From: a virus
Strand: one strand, 5' to 3'
DNA length: 24,630 nt
Virus record (IMG/VR): IMGVR_UViG_3300025704_000105
Coordinates: 1-24,630 of that record
The notes beneath the pieces were generated by a model. That model ran no database searches, was not told the DNA's origin, and was given only the letters and a program-made list of their open reading frames with translations. A program made the translations under genes and the position numbers. Positions 12,107 to 20,147 of the stretch are shown piece after piece. Position 1 is the stretch's first letter. Every line of letters starts with the position of its first letter.

Positions 12107-13980
12107 ATCAGTACCAACAGTTTATACACAAGTCCCGTTACGCACGTTGGCTACCTGTCGAAGGTAGACGTGAGACATGGGCAGAGACAGTACAGCGTTA
12201 CGTAGACTTCTGGGATGGTCGTGGTCAGATAAGCAAAGCCGAAGGCAAGAAGTTATACAATGCTATATATAACCTAGAAGTAATGCCCAGTATGCGCTGT
12301 ATGATGACAGCGGGTGAGGCGTTAGATAAGGACAATGTAGCAGGGTTTAACTGTAGCTACCTACACATTGACTCACCACGTAGCTTTGATGAGCTTATGT
12401 ACGTACTTATGTGTGGTACAGGCGTAGGGTTCAGTGTTGAACGTAACTTCATTACCAAGCTACCAGTCATCGCTGAGTCATTCCACGAGACTGACAGTAC
12501 CATTGTAGTGGCAGACAGTAAGATTGGTTGGGCTAGTGCATTCCGCGAGTTAATCGCTATGCTGTACGCAGGTAAGATACCTAAGTGGGACGTGAGTAAG
12601 GTACGCCCATCGGGTGCTAGACTCAAGACCTTTGGTGGTCGCGCTAGTGGCGCAGAGCCTCTTGAGGATTTATTTAACTTCTGCATAGGTATCTTCCAGA
12701 AGGCATCAGGACGTAAGCTAACGAGCATTGAGTGCCACGATGTTGTATGTAAGATTGCAGACATTGTAGTTGTCGGTGGTGTACGTAGGTCAGCATTGAT
12801 TAGTTTGTCAAACCTATCAGACCCACGCATGGCTAAGGCTAAGTCTGGTCAGTGGTGGATGGATGAAGGACAACGTAGACTGGCTAACAACAGCGTAGCG
12901 TACACAGAGAAGCCAGACTTTGAGTCATTCCTTACTGAGATGCACACCATGTACGACAGTAAGGCAGGTGAGCGTGGTATCTTTAGTCGTGTGGCGGCAC
13001 AGAAGATAGCCGCTAAGAACGGACGTAGAGACCCTGAGCAGGACTTTGGTACTAACCCTTGCTCTGAGATTATCCTACGCAGTAATCAGTTCTGTAACCT
13101 ATCTGAGGTCGTTATACGTGCAGACGATGACCTTGTTAGTCTTAAAAAGAAAGTTGAAGTAGCTTCCATCATCGGAACTCTACAGGCTACCTTGACTGAC
13201 TTCCGCTACCTACGCAATGTATGGAAGAGAAACACAGAAGAAGAAGCACTATTAGGTGTAAGTTTAACTGGGATATGTGACCATTACTTGTTAGGTAAAG
13301 ATTCGCCTGACCTAGATAAGTGGTTGACGGAGATGAAAGATGTTGCAATCAAAACTAATAAAGAGTGGGCTGACAAACTTGGCATTGCTCAGTCTGCGGC
13401 TATTACTTGTGTTAAGCCAAGCGGTACTGTGTCTCAGCTTGTTGATTCTGCTAGTGGCATACATCCCCGTTTTTCTAAGCATTATATCCGTAGAGTGCGT
13501 TCAGACAAGAAAGACCCGCTTGCTCAGTACATGACAGCCGCAGGTTTCCCTGTAGAAGATGACGTAATGAGTAAGTCTTCTCTGGTCTTTGGCTTCCCTA
13601 TCAAGTCACCCGACAACAGTACTACAGTAAAGCAGGTGGGTGCAATGGAACAGCTAAAGGTCTGGAAGAAGTACCAAGATTACTGGTGCGAACATAAGCC
13701 AAGTATCACTGTTTATTATACAGATAGTGAGTTCCTGCAAATAGCACAGTGGATATGGGATAACTTTGATTCGGTTAGTGGTATTAGTTTGTTGCCTGTC
13801 AGCGACCATGTTTATCAGCAAGCCCCTTATGAGGACATAACCGCTGAGAAGTATGAGGAGTTACTAGCGGCTATGCCAGTGGATATTAAGTGGGAAGACT
13901 TAGAACACTTCGAGAAGGAAGATAATACTACAGGTTCGCAAGAACTGGCGTGTGTCGGAGGCGCGTGTGAAATAGCATAG
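12103..13980 (+). CDS. nrdJ: Adenosylcobalamin-dependent (class II) ribonucleotide reductase
   Basis: A 625-aa monomeric class II enzyme (RTPR type). Key residues line up with the Lactobacillus leichmannii enzyme: C84 in GFNCSY (C119), NPCSE with N318, C320 (thiyl radical C408) and E322, C331 in QFCNLS (C419, same 11-residue spacing), and the C-terminal swinging pair C617/C622 in ACVGGAC (C731/C736, same spacing of five). VKPSGTVSQ at 437-445 is the phosphate-binding segment. It makes dNTPs from ribonucleotides without oxygen or a second subunit, but needs host or environmental vitamin B12. It is about 110 aa shorter than the bacterial enzyme. It is the last gene of the rightward operon and is followed by a terminator. 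Confidence 0.94.
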   Translation: MNQYQQFIHKSRYARWLPVEGRRETWAETVQRYVDFWDGRGQISKAEGKKLYNAIYNLEVMPSMRCMMTAGEALDKDNVAGFNCSYLHIDSPRSFDELMYVLMCGTGVGFSVERNFITKLPVIAESFHETDSTIVVADSKIGWASAFRELIAMLYAGKIPKWDVSKVRPSGARLKTFGGRASGAEPLEDLFNFCIGIFQKASGRKLTSIECHDVVCKIADIVVVGGVRRSALISLSNLSDPRMAKAKSGQWWMDEGQRRLANNSVAYTEKPDFESFLTEMHTMYDSKAGERGIFSRVAAQKIAAKNGRRDPEQDFGTNPCSEIILRSNQFCNLSEVVIRADDDLVSLKKKVEVASIIGTLQATLTDFRYLRNVWKRNTEEEALLGVSLTGICDHYLLGKDSPDLDKWLTEMKDVAIKTNKEWADKLGIAQSAAITCVKPSGTVSQLVDSASGIHPRFSKHYIRRVRSDKKDPLAQYMTAAGFPVEDDVMSKSSLVFGFPIKSPDNSTTVKQVGAMEQLKVWKKYQDYWCEHKPSITVYYTDSEFLQIAQWIWDNFDSVSGISLLPVSDHVYQQAPYEDITAEKYEELLAAMPVDIKWEDLEHFEKEDNTTGSQELACVGGACEIA

Positions 13981-13985
13981 GTAAA

Positions 13986-14014
13986 ACTAAGGGGGCGCAA
14001 TGCCCCCTTTTGTT
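13986..14014. terminator. Bidirectional intrinsic terminator
   Basis: AAGGGGGC (13989-13996), a five-base loop GCAAT and GCCCCCTT (14002-14009) make an 8-bp GC-rich stem. On the plus strand it runs into TTTTGTT, on the minus strand into TTAGTTTT. It sits in the 32-nt gap between the converging RNR and virion genes and should stop transcripts from both sides. Confidence 0.92.
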
Positions 14015-15806
14015 ATTCATCGTCTGATAAGGCGGCTACTGTACCTGCTGTCAACATACCACCAGTTCCTAAAGCAATACCTGCATTCTGTAGTGCTTTT
14101 AGTTTGTCTTCTTTAGATACGATGACGTTCGATTCCAAGATTGCTCTACGTACAAACTGTCTTTCTGTCTCTCCCTTCTTACGAGACACGCCTGTCATTT
14201 GCTCTACATTAGACACAGCATCTCTGGTTTTCTGTTTAGAACCTTTAGCCGCAGTTGTGTCGGCTAATCCTGCTCTCTTACCATACTTACCTGCCGCGTA
14301 ATCTAAAGATACTATAGGCTGTACTGTTATCATGTTCTCGCCCTGAATAGGGTTAAGACCTCCTATGTCGTGTTTGTCGGAAATACCTACATACGCTCTC
14401 TGTGTTTTAGGGTCAACAGATATGAATGCGTTAGCACCTCCCAGTTCTTTTTGAGATGATTTAAAGAATTGTTGTAGCGTTAAGAAGTCACCATCTTTGA
14501 CATCTCCAATCATGTCTAAAGAATCGTTACTTAGTAGATTACCTGCATCGTCTTTAACAGCCGCAAGTCTTTGACCTGTGTTTTTATTTACAGGCATTTT
14601 ATTAAAAGACTCTAACGCTCGTTTTTCTTTCTTACCTAAAGTACCGCCTCTGGCTACTTTGTTTCTTGCTCTTGCTAGAGAAGCTACGGCACTTGTTACA
14701 TTCTCAAAACCATTCTTTTTAAAATACTTGTTAAACGCTATTGGGTCTAAAGCACCAGATATTTGTAAAAACTCTACAGTTTGTTTTGGTGTCAAAGCCT
14801 CTTGACCCAGTTCTGCTAAGTATGCTTTCCTAGCGTTGCCTTGTAGTGCTTTAACAGCCGTAGGTGCTACAGACTTCTGCCCTGCCGCCTCAGCTTGTCC
14901 TGCACCACCACCTGCTCTTGGGTTTTTAACATTTACCAACCCTTTGCCGTCTACTTGCGCCTGAGCGTGTCTAGCGAACCTTAGAGCCGTTTTCTCAGGT
15001 ACTTGATGTTTAGTCTTGCCGTGTACAAACTGAGTAGAAACAGCGTCAGAAAGGCTTTTAGTGTCAGACACATCCATGTTTGTAGCTAAATATGTTTTAG
15101 AGGTTATAGGAGATAACAGCGTAGGTGACTTTCCTTTCGATATTTGACTAGCCATTAACTCAGCAGTCTCGCTTGCTCCTTCAGCACCTGCGGCAATTTC
15201 TCTAGCCTTTACAGCAGGAAAACCTGTTGTTCTTTCAAAAGCTATGTCTTGGGGGTTTATTTTACTTCTAAGAGTAGTACCTAAAGCACTCAAACCCTCA
15301 CCCACTGTAGATACACCTGTCAGCATTGGCGTGTAGTAAGGCAAGCCCGCGCCTTTAGTCTTACCACTGCTGTGGGGTATTTCTTTAGGTTTTATGCCCA
15401 TTTTGCTTTGAACAGCGGGCATCTTATCTAAAGCATCACCGATGAACCCACCGCGTACATTGGTAGGCATATTCATAGCTACATCATTTATAAACTTATT
15501 TACACCTGTAGCTTGACTTAGTTTAGATAAACCTTTCGTTATAGGACGTATACCCGCGCCTAGAAAAGGAAAAGCACCTGCGGTAGCCAACATACCCATG
15601 CCAGTCCTGCCTTCTTCAAAGTAATCCTTAGCTTCCATAGCGGATATAATTTCACCACTGACAGGAAGAAAACTGGCTACGTTATATGCGGCATCTAGTT
15701 GTTTCTGTCGTTCTTCTTCGGGGGTCAATTGTACTCTCGGACCACCTCTAGTTCTTTTCCTAGCAAGTTTGTCATAAGGACTTGCAGTATCTAAAGCATC
15801 ACTCAT
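14013..15806 (-). CDS. Large internal virion/ejection-type protein (597-599 aa)
   Basis: The last gene of the leftward virion arm. ATG codons at 15812 and 15806 are both in frame; GGAG (15816-15819) is three nt from the first and nine from the second, so 15806 is preferred. Most of the protein is Ala/Gly/Lys-rich and helical without a known enzyme motif. A hydrophobic Gly/Ala patch lies near residues 70-88 (GMLATAGAFPFLGAGI) and another at the C-terminus (AGIALGTGGMLTAGTVAAL), followed by an acidic end SDDE. Size, order after the tail genes and hydrophobic patches fit T7 gp14-16-like proteins that are ejected and form a channel through the cell envelope. No lysozyme or transglycosylase motif is visible. 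Confidence 0.6.
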   Translation of the reverse strand: MSDALDTASPYDKLARKRTRGGPRVQLTPEEERQKQLDAAYNVASFLPVSGEIISAMEAKDYFEEGRTGMGMLATAGAFPFLGAGIRPITKGLSKLSQATGVNKFINDVAMNMPTNVRGGFIGDALDKMPAVQSKMGIKPKEIPHSSGKTKGAGLPYYTPMLTGVSTVGEGLSALGTTLRSKINPQDIAFERTTGFPAVKAREIAAGAEGASETAELMASQISKGKSPTLLSPITSKTYLATNMDVSDTKSLSDAVSTQFVHGKTKHQVPEKTALRFARHAQAQVDGKGLVNVKNPRAGGGAGQAEAAGQKSVAPTAVKALQGNARKAYLAELGQEALTPKQTVEFLQISGALDPIAFNKYFKKNGFENVTSAVASLARARNKVARGGTLGKKEKRALESFNKMPVNKNTGQRLAAVKDDAGNLLSNDSLDMIGDVKDGDFLTLQQFFKSSQKELGGANAFISVDPKTQRAYVGISDKHDIGGLNPIQGENMITVQPIVSLDYAAGKYGKRAGLADTTAAKGSKQKTRDAVSNVEQMTGVSRKKGETERQFVRRAILESNVIVSKEDKLKALQNAGIALGTGGMLTAGTVAALSDDE

Positions 15807-17505
15807 CGTCATCCGCTCCTTCAGGTGCTGTAGGTAGTTTCATTAACTCGACAACAAAAACACGGTCAGCTTTTATAGCCGCACGCATCTCTTTGCTTAG
15901 TTTACTACTTAACAGGTCGTCTGTCACTCTAAGAGATTTTGCTAAAGCCTTACGAAGTGAGGGGCTTATAGAACCACGATAGACTGCATATCCTATTGTC
16001 CCTGCTCCTATACCTGTAGCCAAGTAAGGCAACGCACCTAGAAAACCCGCACCGCCAACGATACTTGTTGCTAGACCAACAGTAGCTACTTTGCCTAACA
16101 TAGTCTTGGGAGGTGTAGTCCCTGTAGCGTGATAAAAATTATCAATTCTGCGACCTAGCTTTGTGTCAGCCTCTTGTGCGGCTTTGGGTCTAAGCCTATC
16201 TTCAGCGCGTAGTAACAAATGTTGTTTACGTAGTTTGTCCAACACAGCAGTTTCAGGTACAGCATCAGCTACTTTTGTGTTTAGGAAGTCACGTACAGCA
16301 CGTTGTGCTACTGTATAGGCATTCTCGTTACCATCAAAACTGCCTTTGCCGCTTTTCTCCACCCACTTGTCTAAGTCCCTACGTACTTGCATAAGTTGTG
16401 CGGGAGACCCGTCTGTTTTTGCCATGAGTTGCTGTGCTTTGCTAAATATTCTTTTAGCAACTACTGAAGCATCACCAACAAGTACAGTATTAGTTTCCTG
16501 TAGGTCGTCTACAATTGCTTCTAACTCGGTGTTCAATTCTTTCTTATTTAACCTGACTTTAGATTTACCTAGTTGTTTGACCAAAGAGTTATGTGCTTTA
16601 CTTACTTCTTTTTTTAATATAACCATGTTACCGACTAAACTATTGTCAGCATTTATTGGCGTACGCTTTAAGACGTTCACCATCTCTATTTCTTCCTGAC
16701 TGGGATTATAAACATTACGACCTTTATCGTTCTGAGTCATACGTTTAACACGCTCTTCATCATTGGCTTTAGTAGATACAGGCGTAATAAAATCTTCTAA
16801 ATAGTCTCTACGTTGGTTAGTCTCCAAGTGTTTAGCGCGGTCAAACTGTTTGTCAGCCTGTGTACGAAACATAGTTTTATCGGGAATAGGCTTACGCTTA
16901 AACGAAGGAGCAAATACTTCTGCTACATTGATAATACTTTCTACACCCATAGCATCGTTAGGGTTTTCTGACTTCCACTGTAGATAGGACTGGTAGCCTT
17001 CACCAATTGCTTCTAGTCCTTTCTGAACAGTAGGTATTTCACCTAGCTTTTTAACTGCGTCAGTAACACCATCAACAACTTTCTTTTCTACACTGTCAGG
17101 GATAAACTTGCTGACCTCTCTAGCTGAAAGGCTTATACCTGTCCCTACCAAATCAAGACCAGTACCTAGTCCACCTCTACCACTTAACGAGCTATAAATA
17201 CCACGTTCTCTGTTGGACAACGTACCTGCTTCTTCCTTCTGTCTTAACTCTTCTAAAAACACAGGTAAGTCGTCTACTGTTTTACCTGCGTCAGCTAGTA
17301 CTTTTCTGTAAGACTCTTTGGAAACAAACTCTTCGGGCTGATAGCCTTGAGACTTGTCAAACTCCTCAAGCATACCAGTAAGCTCGGTGACCGCCTGACT
17401 TGCCTTTGTAATATCCTCTGGTGAAGCATTAGGCATTTGTGCCGCTTGGTCAGCCATTTCTAAAGCGTCAAGCAATTCATCTTTTGTATAATTTTGAATT
17501 TGCAT
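15799..17505 (-). CDS. Large internal virion/ejection-type protein (568 aa)
   Basis: ATG 17505 follows AGGAAG at five nt. The protein is mostly long charged helices with coiled-coil-like stretches (for example 322-338, KELNTELEAIVDDLQET, and 345-385). A hydrophobic Gly-rich segment at about 473-509 (VATVGLATSIVGGAGFLGAL, then PYLATGIGAGTIGYAVY) could cross a membrane as a hairpin. It ends in EGADDDE, an acidic tail like that of the next gene. The layout resembles ejection proteins that sit inside the capsid and enter the cell envelope with the DNA. No enzyme motif is seen. It overlaps the following gene by a few bases. Confidence 0.6.
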   Translation of the reverse strand: MQIQNYTKDELLDALEMADQAAQMPNASPEDITKASQAVTELTGMLEEFDKSQGYQPEEFVSKESYRKVLADAGKTVDDLPVFLEELRQKEEAGTLSNRERGIYSSLSGRGGLGTGLDLVGTGISLSAREVSKFIPDSVEKKVVDGVTDAVKKLGEIPTVQKGLEAIGEGYQSYLQWKSENPNDAMGVESIINVAEVFAPSFKRKPIPDKTMFRTQADKQFDRAKHLETNQRRDYLEDFITPVSTKANDEERVKRMTQNDKGRNVYNPSQEEIEMVNVLKRTPINADNSLVGNMVILKKEVSKAHNSLVKQLGKSKVRLNKKELNTELEAIVDDLQETNTVLVGDASVVAKRIFSKAQQLMAKTDGSPAQLMQVRRDLDKWVEKSGKGSFDGNENAYTVAQRAVRDFLNTKVADAVPETAVLDKLRKQHLLLRAEDRLRPKAAQEADTKLGRRIDNFYHATGTTPPKTMLGKVATVGLATSIVGGAGFLGALPYLATGIGAGTIGYAVYRGSISPSLRKALAKSLRVTDDLLSSKLSKEMRAAIKADRVFVVELMKLPTAPEGADDDE

Positions 17506-17514
17506 TATAACTTC

Positions 17515-18891
17515 CTATTGAGGTACTTGTTGAGTTCTTCTGTCTCTTGCTTGCTCTAGGTAAGTCTGAGCCGCTTGTGTCGGTACATAACCTGTAACTG
17601 AAGGCTCTGGCATAGGCACAAAGAACGTATCCAATAGAGCAGAGTCTTCGTCTGCACCAACATACTGCTTCATTACTTCTAGGCGTGAGTTACTTTTAGC
17701 AATAGCATTCCTAGCGGCTCGTTCTTCAATACGCATAATACGTGATAAAGTTTCTTTGTTCAACGTAATTTGCTGACCCGCTACTTCCTTCATAAACGCC
17801 ACATCTTTATCCGAAATACCAGTACCCGAACCAACGTCTCCTGAGCCTAACAACGCAAGGACTTGCTTGCCTCGTTCAGCCATAAATGTTTGAGTAGCTA
17901 TTAACGTATCTTCAACACCTTGCGGTACAATGCCTAACTGTACACCAATACTAGCCATACCTGATAAGAAATTAGCCCCTGCTCCAGTAATAATACCTTC
18001 CTCCATCAATGAACGAGAGTTAGCGTTAATTCCCAATACTTTCTGAGCAGTCAGTGCTTTTTCATTGGCAACAAAGAAGTTATCTGTAGCCTTGTCTTTT
18101 AGCTTGCTAGATATTCTATCAGCATCAGTAATTGTTTTAGTCAGCTGTGCGGCTTGTGTCAGACCTAACTCAGAAGGCATAGCCCACTTTTCTGTATCTT
18201 TGTTGTATACTTTACCCGACTCATTTACACGGAAGGGTTTTGCTTTCCCAGTGGAATCTGTATAGACTTTAAGTGTTGCTTTTTCACCTGAAAGTACTTT
18301 AAGGAAGTCTTCGTTGCTTAAGGAATCATACTCGCCTCCTGTTATAGACTCAAGCATAGGTGCTCCTACATCACGTGTTCTTGCTATAGCTATTTTACCC
18401 TTACGACCTTGTTTGCTGACAATATTTGCTTCTTGTCCTTTACGTATGTCCTCTGCGGCTTTTTCTAAACTACCACCGTTTGTCAACAAAGTAGCAGTTT
18501 GGTCTAAGCCTAAACTGGTGGCTTGGGAAATCATAGACATCCGTCTATTATCGTTTGCTAGTCTTTGTGCAGATTTTTGTGCCTGAGCCGCCAGTTGTCC
18601 TGCTAAAGCAGTCTCACCAGAAGCCTGTAGTTGCGCTATGATTTGCTTTTGTTGAGCAGGTTGCATTGTATCAAAGTTACCAAGTAAATCTGCTAGACCT
18701 GCCTTACGTTGCTCTTCTGGCGTTCTTCTGTCTCCACCCATCATACCACGGACACCGCGACCCATACGCTCCATACCGCTGTAAAAAGCATCTGATTGCA
18801 TTTGTTGTGGTGTCATCTTTGCTCTAGGGTCAATACCCCTGCTAGGCTTAGTTGTCAACAAACCCATTATATCTATATTGTTATTAGCCAT
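17515..18891 (-). CDS. Internal virion protein-like structural protein (458 aa)
   Basis: A 458-aa protein with a Met/Gln/Gly-rich start (about 20-55), a long Gln/Ala helix (76-112, QPAQQKQIIAQLQASGETAL onward), a central beta part (about 205-245) and helical C-terminal half. The stretch LLGSGDVGSGTGISDKDVAF at about 345-364 resembles a motif I have seen in virion and ejection proteins of marine phages. It stands first of the three large internal-type proteins, separated from the upstream gene by the only sizeable gap in this arm (69 nt, in which I see neither a clear promoter nor a terminator). The ribosome site is weak (AAGGGA). Role by position: internal core or ejection component. Confidence 0.55.
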   Translation of the reverse strand: MANNNIDIMGLLTTKPSRGIDPRAKMTPQQMQSDAFYSGMERMGRGVRGMMGGDRRTPEEQRKAGLADLLGNFDTMQPAQQKQIIAQLQASGETALAGQLAAQAQKSAQRLANDNRRMSMISQATSLGLDQTATLLTNGGSLEKAAEDIRKGQEANIVSKQGRKGKIAIARTRDVGAPMLESITGGEYDSLSNEDFLKVLSGEKATLKVYTDSTGKAKPFRVNESGKVYNKDTEKWAMPSELGLTQAAQLTKTITDADRISSKLKDKATDNFFVANEKALTAQKVLGINANSRSLMEEGIITGAGANFLSGMASIGVQLGIVPQGVEDTLIATQTFMAERGKQVLALLGSGDVGSGTGISDKDVAFMKEVAGQQITLNKETLSRIMRIEERAARNAIAKSNSRLEVMKQYVGADEDSALLDTFFVPMPEPSVTGYVPTQAAQTYLEQARDRRTQQVPQ

Positions 18892-18960
18892 TTGTATTAT
18901 CCCTTATTATGCGTAATTGCTGTAATCATTATTTATAACTTGACTAGCAGTCCCTACATC

Positions 18961-19893
18961 TTAGTCAGGGTCAGGGTCTCCGCCTAACCACTCTGGTAAG
19001 TACTCATTCCCTAAGTCCTTAATCCACTGAGGAGTAGGAGCATCACCACCGCCCATTGAAGCCCACAAACCGTCAGCAGTAGTCGCTCCTGTGCCGAAGA
19101 CACTATCTACCATGTTTTTTCTCATCTGTGCTTCATAGCCACCTGCCATTTCTTCACCCTGCATTAACGCTTCAACACCTGACTGACCTAAACCAGAGTA
19201 CAGACCTAACATTGTTGACGTTAAGTTGGCAGGAATAGTTGCTATATCACGACCTGTGCTTAGTACATCTAACAGTTGATTTTGAGGTCTATAAGCATCA
19301 CTAAACATACCAGTACCAATATCAAAGGCTTGTTTTTGCTCACCCATTACTTGTTCCCTAGCACCTAAGTTAGCCGCTAACATAGCTTCTTGTTCTGCTT
19401 GTGCTTGTGCTAATAACTCTGGTGAAGAACCACCGTATGCCGCTGACTGTACACCCATACGTCCTTGAGACAACATACGCTCTTCTAAGGCTAAACGCTG
19501 ACGTTGTTCTTCAGGACGTTGTATGGCTCTTAAATCCTCATACAAAGCCGCTTGTGCTTGTCTAGGGTCGGTTATTGCTTGACCGAACATACTCCCTGCG
19601 CCAGTAAACAACTGTGACTGTAGTGCTTGTTCTTCAGGACTAAGTGACATTGTAAAGCCACCTGTGGAGTCAGTTACTGCTTGACCGCCTGTGGTGGATG
19701 CTACAGTAAAAGGTTTGAACTCTGCTTTACTTTCAACATCTGTAGCTACGCCACTAAGTAAGTCATAACCAAGTTGACCTGCCGCTCGTGCCGCTTCTTC
19801 GGCTTCTTTACCTAAGTAATAACCACTTACAGCGTCTGCTATGTTCTGACCAGAGCCTGTTGGGTTCGGACCATCTGTTGGTAATGCGCTCAT
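18961..19893 (-). CDS. Structural protein, probably internal/tail-associated (310 aa)
   Basis: A 310-aa Ala/Gln/Glu/Gly-rich protein. The middle is one long helical region (about 85-210: SPEEQALQSQLFTGAGSMFG, RPEEQRQRLALEERMLSQGR, ELLAQAQAEQEAMLAANLGA). Near its N-terminus GYYLGKEAEEAARAAGQLGY is an amphipathic helix. The C-terminus carries WIKDLGNEYLPEWLGGDPDP. It lies between the short tail protein at 19893 and the large internal proteins, where T7-like phages place gp14-like internal proteins. There are no enzyme motifs and no membrane span of full length. The start overlaps the preceding stop by one base. Confidence 0.5.
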   Translation of the reverse strand: MSALPTDGPNPTGSGQNIADAVSGYYLGKEAEEAARAAGQLGYDLLSGVATDVESKAEFKPFTVASTTGGQAVTDSTGGFTMSLSPEEQALQSQLFTGAGSMFGQAITDPRQAQAALYEDLRAIQRPEEQRQRLALEERMLSQGRMGVQSAAYGGSSPELLAQAQAEQEAMLAANLGAREQVMGEQKQAFDIGTGMFSDAYRPQNQLLDVLSTGRDIATIPANLTSTMLGLYSGLGQSGVEALMQGEEMAGGYEAQMRKNMVDSVFGTGATTADGLWASMGGGDAPTPQWIKDLGNEYLPEWLGGDPDPD

Positions 19894-20147
19894 TAGAACG
19901 TACCTCCGTCAATAGTGAAAGTACCCGCTATAGTACCTGTTAAAGTTGTAATGCCTGTAATATTGAAGTTTACAGCAGTGCTTGTACCCGTTATTGTTGC
20001 ATTCTGGCTGTTAGCTTTAGAATTTACAGCCGTTTTAATAGCATTAAATTCACTATCAAATTCAGAACCCCTGATTAGTTTATTAGGGTTTCCTGTTGCA
20101 AGCCCATCTTTTGTACTAAACCCTACCTGTCTTACATAGTTTGTCAT
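19893..20147 (-). CDS. Short tail-associated protein (84 aa)
   Basis: An 84-aa protein between the tail nozzle and internal virion genes, overlapping both by one base. The first half has the pattern GNPNKLIRGSEFDSEFNAIK followed by TAVNSKA, common at the N-terminus of phage tail fibres or fibre adaptors ('G..i.GSEFD.EFnaI..av'). The second half is Thr/Gly/Ile-rich short beta repeats (ITGTSTAVNFNITGITTLTG). It looks like a fibre N-terminal anchor without the long shaft and tip. It may be a fibre adaptor or the root of a beta-structured appendage; the rest of a fibre is not found nearby in the window. Confidence 0.6.
   Translation of the reverse strand: MTNYVRQVGFSTKDGLATGNPNKLIRGSEFDSEFNAIKTAVNSKANSQNATITGTSTAVNFNITGITTLTGTIAGTFTIDGGTF

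Noticed and set aside
18892-18960. Leftward promoter in the 69-nt gap of the virion arm
   Set aside because: AT-rich hexamers such as CATAAT and TATAAA occur, but none has a -35 box at 16-18 nt.
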